In this document: positions 45,261 to 52,551 of the stretch, piece after piece | Numbering within the stretch: position 1 is the stretch's first letter | Layout of the letters: each line of letters begins with the position of its first letter | NCBI RefSeq assembly: GCF_001953975.1 | Contig: NZ_MBEJ01000010.1 | Coordinates: 1-53,793, forward strand | Direction: 5' to 3' | DNA: 53,793 bases | Origin: Mycobacterium sp. NS-7484 | GTDB lineage: Bacteria > Actinomycetota > Actinomycetes > Mycobacteriales > Mycobacteriaceae | Notes under the pieces: generated by a model | What the model was told of the DNA's origin: nothing | The model's database searches: none | The model's input: the letters and a program-made list of their open reading frames with translations, nothing else | Program-made: the position numbers and the translations under genes

Positions 45261-45931
45261 TGGGAAACGTCGGGTTGCTTCTCGTGGGTGTGGTGCTCTT
45301 CGTCAACGGGCTGGTCTCCGTCGGGATCGTCGAGGCCAAAGGTGCTGCGCCGCTGAACCTTTTCGTCGGTGCCGCTCAGGTTGTCCTGCCGACGCTCGTG
45401 CTGGTCCAGTCGGGCGGTGACCCGGGCATCGTCAACGCGACGTGGCCGAGTTATCTGTTCGGGTTCACCTACCTCTGGTTCGCGTTCATTCAGATCTTTG
45501 ACATCGATACCCGTGGCTTCGGTTGGTACAGCGCGTTCGTCGCGGTGATCGCGGCGTACTACGCCATCAAGAGCGTCGGCACCGATCCGGTGTTCGCGGT
45601 CATCTGGGGGACGTGGGCCGTCATGTGGTCGCTGTTCTTCGTCCTGCTGGGGCTGGGCCTGACCAAGGCGGGACGGACGGATCTGGGCCACTTCACCGGA
45701 TGGCTCCTGATCTTGCTCGGCATTCCGACCTGCACGGTGTCGGCGGTCCTGCTGTTGAATGGGGTGTGGTCCACCTCGGCGCCGGCTGGTTGGGGCGCGC
45801 TGGTGGTCGCGCTGCTGGCCGGTCTGCTGGCCGTGCCGCTGTCTCGACGCAGCGCTGGGCCGCAGGCCCTGCCGGTACTGCAATCCGAGGCCTCGGTGGC
45901 GGTTGTCGAAGAGGTGCCCCAGCCCGCGTGA
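45260..45931 (+). CDS. AmiS/UreI-family amide or urea channel
   Basis: 223 residues, about six transmembrane segments (GLLLVGVVLFVNGLVSVGIV first). The opening VLFVNGL and the later YLFGFTYLWFAFIQIFDIDT and WAVMWSLFFVLLGLG match the AmiS/UreI family of inner-membrane amide and urea channels. Short polar tail. ATG 45260 overlaps the hydrolase stop. Together they form an amide-use module. Confidence 0.88.
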   Translation: MGNVGLLLVGVVLFVNGLVSVGIVEAKGAAPLNLFVGAAQVVLPTLVLVQSGGDPGIVNATWPSYLFGFTYLWFAFIQIFDIDTRGFGWYSAFVAVIAAYYAIKSVGTDPVFAVIWGTWAVMWSLFFVLLGLGLTKAGRTDLGHFTGWLLILLGIPTCTVSAVLLLNGVWSTSAPAGWGALVVALLAGLLAVPLSRRSAGPQALPVLQSEASVAVVEEVPQPA

Positions 45932-45957
45932 TTCAGCTCAGCCGAGGGTGACCGGAA

Positions 45958-47400
45958 CTATCCCGAGTGTCGGTTCAGCGCGGTCATGCGACGGTCGATC
46001 CACTGGTGCATGGAATCGACTGCCTCCCGGAGCTTTTGTTCGGGCAAGCCGTCGGTCACCGGCACCGTGGCAGCGATCTGGTCGAGCAGGGTGTGAGCGT
46101 GCCCGTCGGCGTACATCCGGTCGTAGAGCGCCCAATAGGCGTCGTCGTACGTCGGCGCCCAGGCCTTCGATGCCAGGAATTTGTCTTTGAGCAGGTTGCC
46201 ACCCAGTTTCGGCGGTGGTCCGTTCTTGCCTTTGGGGCCGGGCGGAGGCGGGAGGCCCTCGGGAATCTTGATTTCCACCTTGTCGTGCGGTCCGGTAGCG
46301 GTGTCACCCGCCATCGCGAGGTTGAGATCCCATGAGACGACGGAGAATTTCTTGGTGGTCAGGTCGTACCAGAGGTAGTAGTTCTGCCCCGGCCCGCCCA
46401 TGTCGTCGGCATTGACCAAGAGATTCTGGGTGGCCAGGTACCGGGCCAAAGATTCGACGTCCACCCACTCGTCCAGCCGGGCGTCGAACTCTTGTTGGTC
46501 GGCGTTGTGCAGCCACTGCGCGAAGTTGATGACCGGCTGCAGGTTTCCGTTGTCGACGGCATTGATCTGCTTGAACTGGTCGGCGTATTTGGATTGGTCG
46601 CTGCCGGCGTATTCCAGGCGGGACTTCGCGTCGGACTTGTACAGGTAACCGTCGGATTCGAAGAGCGTGTTGGCGTACGTCTCGTCGGGATGTTCGAGGA
46701 GCAGTCGGGTGGTGCTCTTCCCGTTGAGTGTGTATGTCGCGTAGGCGAAACGCTGAGTGGGCTGTCCGCTGGCACCGGTCAACGACAACGCCAGCGACTC
46801 GTTGAGTACCGGAGCGCCCGGTCGGACCGACAGCTCGGTGAGGCCCTGATAGCCACGGCCGTCGGCGTTTTCGTCGAAACTGATCAGCAGCGGCAGCGAG
46901 GTCGGATCGTCGGCTTTGGCGGTCATCGACATCATGGTCTTCATGAACTCGTCGGGCACCGGTGGCGCCCCAAGCTTGCCGGGCATCGGCGGACCATCAC
47001 CTCGCAGGCCCATCAACGTGGAGTTGCCTTTCAGCCGCACCGCCACATCGCCGATCGGGGTGCCGTCGATGACGATGTCCGCGGTCACCCACTTCTTGGC
47101 GCCGTCTTTGACGTAGGCCGAGAGCATGTCGTCGTACTCGGCCGGGGTGAGGTCGACGGTCAGAGTGTGCGGCACGGTGGGATCGAACAGATCGACGGTG
47201 CCGGTGATGTTGTCGGTGATCGGCGAGGCCATCACCGTGACGTCACCGGTGATGTAGGGCCGGATGCGGGTCTGACCGACGGCGGCCATCAACCCGACGG
47301 TGGCCACCACAAGCAACGCCAGCAGTTTCCAGTGCTGACGCAGCCGCGTCGGTAACCGGTGAACAAACCGTCGCCGCGGCTCAGATGTCGGTCTGGTCAT
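45958..47400 (-). CDS. CotH-kinase-family protein, membrane-anchored
   Basis: 480 residues. One N-terminal membrane segment after a basic start (LPTRLRQHWKLLALLVVATV), so the bulk is expected outside the membrane. The CotH domain shows VAVRLKGNSTLMGL, PLLISFDEN, YQGLTELSVRPG, LYKSDAKSRLEYAG, and the ATP/metal-site region GGPGQNYYLWYDLTTKKFSV followed by WDLNLAM. CotH proteins are atypical kinases of extracellular or spore-coat proteins. This gene is last in an operon with DUF4956 and VTC genes (20-bp overlap with DUF4956). A Pro/Gly/Lys-rich stretch (~370-400) interrupts the C-terminal part. Confidence 0.88.
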   Translation of the reverse strand: MTRPTSEPRRRFVHRLPTRLRQHWKLLALLVVATVGLMAAVGQTRIRPYITGDVTVMASPITDNITGTVDLFDPTVPHTLTVDLTPAEYDDMLSAYVKDGAKKWVTADIVIDGTPIGDVAVRLKGNSTLMGLRGDGPPMPGKLGAPPVPDEFMKTMMSMTAKADDPTSLPLLISFDENADGRGYQGLTELSVRPGAPVLNESLALSLTGASGQPTQRFAYATYTLNGKSTTRLLLEHPDETYANTLFESDGYLYKSDAKSRLEYAGSDQSKYADQFKQINAVDNGNLQPVINFAQWLHNADQQEFDARLDEWVDVESLARYLATQNLLVNADDMGGPGQNYYLWYDLTTKKFSVVSWDLNLAMAGDTATGPHDKVEIKIPEGLPPPPGPKGKNGPPPKLGGNLLKDKFLASKAWAPTYDDAYWALYDRMYADGHAHTLLDQIAATVPVTDGLPEQKLREAVDSMHQWIDRRMTALNRHSG

Positions 47401-48058
47401 AGCCGGTCAGAACCGTCACCCGCTGCCCGGTGTTGACCGCGCCCAGCGCGGCAATCAGCTCACCGGCCTTACGGCCCTTCTTCAGCTGTGCGGTGTAGTA
47501 GAGCTCGTTGAGGGCGCCGGAGCGTGCGGATTCGGTTGACACCAGCTCGAATTCGGAGCAGAAGTCAATCAGTACATCCTCCACCCGGGCGGTGTATTCC
47601 GGCTCCGGCGGTACCTGCACCTTGACCACCTGGCGCTGCACGTCCAGGGAGAACCAGTTGAAGCGGTACATGATCACCAGTACCAGGCAGACGACGACGG
47701 TGGCCACGACTGCCAACAGGTAGAAGCGGGTGCCGGTGGTCATGCCGACGGCCATGGCCAGGAAGATGAATCCGACGTCGCGGGTTTCCTTGATGGCGTT
47801 GCGGAAGCGGATCACCGACAGCGCACCGACCAGGGCGAAGGCGCGGGCGATGTTGGACCCGACCACCAGCATGATCACCGAGATCACCATGCAGACCATC
47901 ACCAGGGTCTGCACGTAGGACTGACTGTAGGAGACGTTCTTGTGGGTGTAGCGGTAGACCCAACCGATGATCGAGGCGAGTACGAACGACAAGGCCAAAG
48001 ATGCGGCCACGTCGAACACGGTGAACGTCCCGCTGAGATCCTGCAGGTCGATGGTCAT
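47381..48058 (-). CDS. DUF4956 membrane protein
   Basis: 225 residues. Four hydrophobic segments in the N-terminal half (SLALSFVLASIIGWVYRYTH, then LVMVCMVISVIMLVVGSNIA, VGFIFLAMAVGMTTGTRFYL and AVVATVVVCLVLVIMYRF), with the conserved GALSVIRFRNAIKETRDVGF motif. The C-terminal ~90 residues form a small soluble domain. DUF4956 proteins are repeatedly found beside VTC-domain polyphosphate polymerases and CotH genes. Function unknown; a membrane partner for the VTC domain is likely. It starts 24 bp after the VTC gene. Confidence 0.88.
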   Translation of the reverse strand: MTIDLQDLSGTFTVFDVAASLALSFVLASIIGWVYRYTHKNVSYSQSYVQTLVMVCMVISVIMLVVGSNIARAFALVGALSVIRFRNAIKETRDVGFIFLAMAVGMTTGTRFYLLAVVATVVVCLVLVIMYRFNWFSLDVQRQVVKVQVPPEPEYTARVEDVLIDFCSEFELVSTESARSGALNELYYTAQLKKGRKAGELIAALGAVNTGQRVTVLTGYDQTDI

Positions 48059-48082
48059 CGAATTCCTTTGTGGTAGTGCTGT

Positions 48083-48958
48083 TTACAGGTTGACGAGGGA
48101 GCCGGGGGTGGGCATGGCCAGTTCGGGCGCGCCGATGGCCGAGCGGGGGGCCAGGCCGAAGGCCTGAACCGACTGGCAGTACTTGGACACCCGGATCACC
48201 GACATATCGGCCCGGGCTGCGAGGTCGGTGACCCAGTAGGGCACCCGCTCGTTGGCTTTGATCTCGACGATCGCCAGTTTGGGCGGAATGATGAAGCGGT
48301 TCTGTGCCCCGGCCGCGAAGTGGAAGTCGCGGTCACGGCCGTGCACCTTGTGGTCGATGGTGACCCGTAGGCCGAGGTCGGCGTCGCGACCGACGAACGC
48401 TTCGCGCAGGTACCCGGTCGTCACGATCGGCCGCAGGTCGAGGTTGCCGATCAGCATGGTCACCTCGTCGACGAACGGGCGCTCGGCCGGATTACAGGCG
48501 AACTGTTCCCGCTCGTCGAGCCAGCGCCGGGCGGTGCCGTAGGGCAGGGCGATCCGGCGCTTCTGGGTGACTCGGTTGACCCGTTGCTTGATCTCGAGCT
48601 GTACCGAGGTGTCGTCGGTGCACTCGGCCGGTGTGCCGTAGAGCCGCAGCCGCAGTTTGCGCCGGAAACGCAGTCCTTCGATCTTTTCCCAGTAGAACCG
48701 CAGGTCTGCGGTGTCGTAGTACAGCGACGTGACCGGGTAGCCGCCATGCGGCGAGTACGGGTCGGAGTCCATGTGGGCGGCTAATTGTTCGCGGAGCGCC
48801 GGCACCTTGAACTCGTCGAGCAGGTACTTGATCTCGTACCGGTTGAACGAATGCAGCCGGCTGGCGGTCTGCTGGTAGCCGGTCGGTTTGGTGGGTACAT
48901 CCTCGTGTTGCCGCGTGGCCTCCCGGTCGCGCCGGGAGAACCGGTCGAACACCCTCAT
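48083..48958 (-). CDS. VTC-domain protein (putative polyphosphate polymerase)
   Basis: 291 residues. The VTC domain spans nearly the whole chain. NRYEIKYLLDEFKVPALREQ (~38-57) is the ERKY-type first strand, RFRRKLRLRLYG carries the substrate-binding basic residues, VQLEIKQRVNRVTQKRR and LAIVEIKANERVPYW give the paired Glu/Lys of the tunnel, and YLREAFVG lies between. Yeast Vtc4 uses this fold to make polyphosphate from ATP. ATG 48958 is chosen because the upstream frame to 49027 uses AT-rich codons foreign to this genome. First gene of the VTC-DUF4956-CotH operon. Confidence 0.85.
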   Translation of the reverse strand: MRVFDRFSRRDREATRQHEDVPTKPTGYQQTASRLHSFNRYEIKYLLDEFKVPALREQLAAHMDSDPYSPHGGYPVTSLYYDTADLRFYWEKIEGLRFRRKLRLRLYGTPAECTDDTSVQLEIKQRVNRVTQKRRIALPYGTARRWLDEREQFACNPAERPFVDEVTMLIGNLDLRPIVTTGYLREAFVGRDADLGLRVTIDHKVHGRDRDFHFAAGAQNRFIIPPKLAIVEIKANERVPYWVTDLAARADMSVIRVSKYCQSVQAFGLAPRSAIGAPELAMPTPGSLVNL

Positions 48959-49427
48959 CGATAACCGTCCGTCTTTCTGTCGTTCATTTAGCTGGACTAG
49001 CAGATCATCTTCAGCTATGAATTTCATGAGAGACGGCTAGCTGCCAGCTGTCCGCCGGCTGCAAGGCCCATCGAGAATCGGCACTCGGAGAAAGTCGTTA
49101 ACCAGGACGAGGCCCAGTGGGTGCCCTCCACCGCGGCAGTTCGTGTTCGTCGACAGCCGCCACAAAGAGAAGTACAAGATGTGGGCGGAACCGTGGCGGG
49201 GGTGGTTTCCCCTCGTCGCGGCTACCGCTGCCGCTAAACCAGGTGCGGACGTCGGGTCGGTGGCTGTCGCACGCGGCCAGCGATCTGGGAGTTGGCCCTC
49301 GATCGAGCGCGCCTGCCCGGGTACTGCGCGGCCGCACTGGTCTAACCGCAGTACCGGTACATTTCACTCTTTGGCTTCGACGGTGGCCCTTATCCGATCA
49401 TGGCTGGGGGCCACCGTCGAGCTGCTA
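48959..49427. other. Intergenic region, no gene recognised
   Basis: 469 bp upstream of the VTC gene and downstream of the third GjpA-like gene. Open frames here do not resemble any family I know and lack consistent codon use. Apart from the terminator at 49377-49420 and presumably the VTC promoter near 48960-49060, I see nothing. Confidence 0.6.
49377..49420 (-). terminator. Terminator after third GjpA-like gene
   Basis: Perfect 13-bp stem TCGACGGTGGCCC (49377-49389) with GGGCCACCGTCGA (49408-49420), 18-nt loop, starting 7 bp beyond the stop of the minus-strand gene. Confidence 0.7.
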
Positions 49428-50789
49428 CTAACTGTCGCTGCTGGAACTGCTGGTTCCAGCTCCGTTCTTGTTCTTGCTCTGCTTGTTCGTGGATTCCCGA
49501 GCAGCCTTGCCGGCAGGGGCCTTGTTATTTCGGTCTTTCAGTCCGGCGACTGACTTCTCGATACCGTCGCGAATATCGTTGAGGCCGCCGTTGAACTGGT
49601 TGGCGGCGTTTTCGAGCGAGGTGCGCAACTGCTGGCCGCGTCGAGTCGATGTAGTGCCGATCTCTCCCGGTTCTGCCTTGTTTCCGGTCGAAAGACCCTT
49701 TGCGCTATTGGATTTCACCTTCGCTGTGGCGCCGTCGTCATCCTCGGCCGGGGTGGCGTCGGATTCGGTGAGCCCGGCCGTAGAGTCGGTCTCAGCTGAT
49801 GCGGGATCTACCTCTGTGGGCTGGGCGGCGACGCTGGTATCGGCGGGCTGCTCGGTGGCGGGAAGCGTACTGGTCGGAAGCGAAACCATCTTTCCGGCAG
49901 TGACACCGGGGAGGGCCACCGAGGTGGCAGCGGCAGGCGTGACTGGCGGCGCGAGGTTGGTCATGATGGACTGAGGGATCTTCACCAGCAACGATGTCAA
50001 CAGACCTCCAGAAGTGAGAGTGCCCGTGCTGCCGATCATGCGAAACTCGACGAGCCCGCCGCGCGCGTTCAAGAAGTGATCGACGGCGTCGGCAGGGGCA
50101 TTGAGCACCGCCCCGAGAACGCCGAGTGCATCGCCAGCCTCAACAGCATCGACGGCCTTCTGTGCGGTGATGCCAACCGAGAGAAGCGGCGACCATGCCA
50201 GATTCGCAACGGGCGTCACGAGTGACAGCAACTGTATCGGTGCCGTGATCGCCCACGCGATGTCCACAACATCCTGCATGATCTGGTTCGGCACCACGAT
50301 GAAATCCATCATCCCCATCAGCGGGGACCCGAGTCCAAGCAATGACATGACCGTGCTTTGGACCGTCCGGGCGGCCGCCTCGGGCTCTCCCGACGCCGCC
50401 AATTCGAAGGCCGTCTGCAGTCCGGCTGGGAGGGTTGTGGCCGCCCAATGCTGAAGGCCTTCGGCAACTTGGGGAAGATCGCCGAATAGTGCGTTCCCAT
50501 AGCCTTCTAGCTTGGCCTGAAATAGCTCGAGCATCCCCGGAAGGGATTTCTCCGGCCGTGCGTCCATGTAGTCACCGATTTCGGTGAGGTTGGTGGCGGT
50601 GGCTTCGAAGACCTGCATCCACCTGGTGATCGGGTCGACGAAGGTGGAGGCGGCCAACTGCACCGAAGCCGACGAGACGGCCGGCACCTGAATGTCGGGC
50701 GGGGGCGCTGTGACGGGCGTTATCGCGATAGCACTCGTCGCCGCGAGTGTTATTGCGGCCGTTGAGAATGGACGTAGGGCTGGGTGCAT
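49428..50789 (-). CDS. Secreted GjpA-like protein, copy 3
   Basis: 453 residues. Signal peptide (LRPFSTAAITLAATSAIAIT) then an Ala-rich helical domain with the family pattern (ITRWMQVFEATATNLTEIGD, LFQAKLEGYGNALFGDLPQV, LNAPADAVDHFLNARGG, LLTSLLVKIPQSIMTNL). A Thr/Pro/Asp-rich segment follows, then a Lys/Asn/Ser tail (LKDRNNKAPAGKAAREST, ending GTSSSSSDS). It is more distant from copies 1 and 2 than they are from each other. ATG 50789 has AAGGG upstream; the frame continuing to 50897 crosses a KstR-type site and is not used. Probable envelope protein, and by its promoter perhaps steroid-induced. Confidence 0.8.
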   Translation of the reverse strand: MHPALRPFSTAAITLAATSAIAITPVTAPPPDIQVPAVSSASVQLAASTFVDPITRWMQVFEATATNLTEIGDYMDARPEKSLPGMLELFQAKLEGYGNALFGDLPQVAEGLQHWAATTLPAGLQTAFELAASGEPEAAARTVQSTVMSLLGLGSPLMGMMDFIVVPNQIMQDVVDIAWAITAPIQLLSLVTPVANLAWSPLLSVGITAQKAVDAVEAGDALGVLGAVLNAPADAVDHFLNARGGLVEFRMIGSTGTLTSGGLLTSLLVKIPQSIMTNLAPPVTPAAATSVALPGVTAGKMVSLPTSTLPATEQPADTSVAAQPTEVDPASAETDSTAGLTESDATPAEDDDGATAKVKSNSAKGLSTGNKAEPGEIGTTSTRRGQQLRTSLENAANQFNGGLNDIRDGIEKSVAGLKDRNNKAPAGKAARESTNKQSKNKNGAGTSSSSSDS

Positions 50790-50889
50790 CAGGATCCCTT
50801 CGGGGACAGTCGATATCAATGACCGGGCGAAGGTATCTGAGAACTGGCTGAGGAAACTTTCACGTTCTGCGCGAATTTCACGTTCTCGT

Positions 50890-50903
50890 TGGAACATGTT
50901 CTA
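50890..50903. promoter_or_regulatory. KstR-type operator upstream of third GjpA-like gene
   Basis: TGGAACATGTTCTA matches TNNAACNNGTTNNA at every fixed position, the same quality as the sites at kstR and kshB. It is 101 bp upstream of the ATG at 50789 and in non-coding sequence. Confidence 0.7.
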
Positions 50904-50967
50904 GATCCGGGGTACCGCAAACGGGCCGGGCGCGTACCAGCCGGGCCCGACGGGATAGGTTGCCGTT

Positions 50968-51825
50968 TTAACGTCCGAGACGGTAGGCGCGGGGCGTGAC
51001 GCCTACGCGGCGACCGAACACTGTGGCAAAGTGACTAGGCGTCGAGAAACCCACTGCTGCCGCGATTTCCGTGATCGACAGGGAGGTCGTCAACAGCAAT
51101 GACTTTGCCTGACTGATCCGGCGATCCAGTAGGAACTGGTGTGGTGTGGTGTGGAAGGCATCTCGGAATGCCTTGATGAATGTGTCGACCGGCATGTCGA
51201 CCAGCCGTGCGAGCGAGTCCAGTTTGATGTCGGAATCCAAACTGTCGTTGATGTATTCGATGATCAGCGATCGAGCGGCCGGGTCCAATGTGCGTCGACC
51301 GTATCGTCGACGTGGCTGCTTGGCGGTATGGGTGTCGATGATCAGCAACCGCAGCGTCTCCGCTGCGGATTCGGTCAGCAATTGCGCGATGGTGTCCTCG
51401 CGACCGGCCACGCTGCCCACTGCCTCGACCAGGTGATGGATCAGTGGATTCCTGTACTTGACCCGTGGGATCAAAGCCGGATCCCCGACCGCGCGGCCCG
51501 GAATGGCGATCTCGCAGTATCCCGCGGTGTCGCCTTGCATCAGGACTGACGACGCGACGCCCGCAGGCCTCCACCAGATGTCGCCGGGAACGGGCGGAAC
51601 GCGACCCGATGGTCCCCAGTCGATCAACGTCTCCATCGAACGGATGGCACCGTGTCGGTACACGTAGAGCCAGTGGTTGTCGTCATCGACGCCGCACCAA
51701 TCGGTGGGCGCGGAGATCTGCTCGGTGACGAAGTTGAACGTCAGGCCACGCGACGCGACAGCCTCTTGCTTCAAGATTGTCCGTGGCGTCATGGGGCGAT
51801 CGCTGTTCCACGGCTTCAGCGCCAT
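50968..51825 (-). CDS. AraC-family transcriptional regulator
   Basis: 285 residues. The C-terminal double-HTH is clear (DIKLDSLARLVDMPVDTFIK and RRISQAKSLL, then LSITEIAAAVGFSTPSHFAT, VFGRRVGVTPRAYRLGR). The N-terminal ~160 residues would sense a ligand (DIWWRPAGVASSVLMQGDTA). ATG 51825. It lies upstream of, and on the same strand as, the GjpA-like gene, with a 178-bp gap, so control of that gene is possible. Effector unknown. Confidence 0.9.
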   Translation of the reverse strand: MALKPWNSDRPMTPRTILKQEAVASRGLTFNFVTEQISAPTDWCGVDDDNHWLYVYRHGAIRSMETLIDWGPSGRVPPVPGDIWWRPAGVASSVLMQGDTAGYCEIAIPGRAVGDPALIPRVKYRNPLIHHLVEAVGSVAGREDTIAQLLTESAAETLRLLIIDTHTAKQPRRRYGRRTLDPAARSLIIEYINDSLDSDIKLDSLARLVDMPVDTFIKAFRDAFHTTPHQFLLDRRISQAKSLLLTTSLSITEIAAAVGFSTPSHFATVFGRRVGVTPRAYRLGR

Positions 51826-51892
51826 GCGCGGATTGTATTCATCTTGATAGCGGACGACGGCGTTTTACCGTGATCAACCTCGGACGTGACCT

Positions 51893-51906
51893 AGCAAGCG
51901 CTTGGT
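51893..51906. promoter_or_regulatory. KstR2 operator upstream of kstR2
   Basis: AGCAAGCGCTTGGT matches ANCAAGNNCTTGNT at all fixed positions and shares both half-sites with the site at 42068-42081. It lies 4 bp upstream of a TATGCT -10 hexamer (51910-51915), so binding would block the kstR2 promoter. Confidence 0.92.
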
Positions 51907-51921
51907 TGCTATGCTGTGGCA

Positions 51922-52551
51922 ATGGCGCCGGATACGCCCAGCCCCCCGGCTAGCAGACGCGACGAGCTCCTCGACCTCGCCGCGACCATGTTCGCCGAAC
52001 GCGGCCTGAAGGCGACGACAGTCCGCGACATCGCCGACTCCGCCGGAATTCTCTCAGGCAGCCTGTATCACCACTTCAAGTCCAAAGAGCAGATGGTCGA
52101 GGAAGTGCTCAAGGACTTCCTGGATTGGCTGTTCGGGCGGTACGAGCAGATCCTCGAGCAGGAGTCCAGCCCGCTCGGCCGGCTCACCGGCCTGTTCATG
52201 GCCTCCTTCGAGGCGATCGAGCACCGGCACGCGCAGGTGGTGATCTACCAGGACGAGGCCAAGCGACTGTCGGCGATCCCGCAGTTCGGCTTCGTCGACG
52301 AGCGCAACAAAGAACAGCGCAAGATGTGGATCGACATCCTGCACCAGGGCATCGCCGACGGATCGTTCCGCCCCGACCTCGACGTCGACCTGGTGTACCG
52401 GTTCATCCGTGACACCACCTGGGTCTCGGTTCGCTGGTATCAACCGGGCGGTCCGCTCACGGCCGAGCAGGTGGGCCGGCAATACCTCGCCATCGTCCTC
52501 GGCGGCATCGTCGCGGATAACGACACTGTCAAAGGAGACAACCATGCGTGA
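51922..52551 (+). CDS. kstR2: KstR2, TetR-family repressor of HIP (ring C/D) genes
   Basis: 209 residues (M. tuberculosis KstR2 200). Represses the HIP regulon and is released by HIP-CoA. HTH VRDIADSAGILSGSLYHHFK (~36-55), and the C-terminal LDVDLVYRFIRDTTWVSVRW matches my recall of Rv3557c closely. ATG 51922 falls about where transcription should start from the TATGCT -10 (51910-51915), with no ribosome-binding site, so the mRNA is probably leaderless. GTG 51916 is the alternative. It overlaps fadA6 by 8 bp, forming one operon as in M. tuberculosis. Confidence 0.95.
   Translation: MAPDTPSPPASRRDELLDLAATMFAERGLKATTVRDIADSAGILSGSLYHHFKSKEQMVEEVLKDFLDWLFGRYEQILEQESSPLGRLTGLFMASFEAIEHRHAQVVIYQDEAKRLSAIPQFGFVDERNKEQRKMWIDILHQGIADGSFRPDLDVDLVYRFIRDTTWVSVRWYQPGGPLTAEQVGRQYLAIVLGGIVADNDTVKGDNHA

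Noticed and set aside
48959..49027. 23-residue N-terminal extension of the VTC protein
   Set aside because: Uses ATA, CTA and AAA-rich codons unlike the genome and precedes the conserved domain; ATG 48958 preferred.
49098..49431. Possible small genes in the 49.1-49.4 kb gap
   Set aside because: No recognisable domain, no ribosome-binding site, irregular codon use; one overlaps the terminator hairpin.
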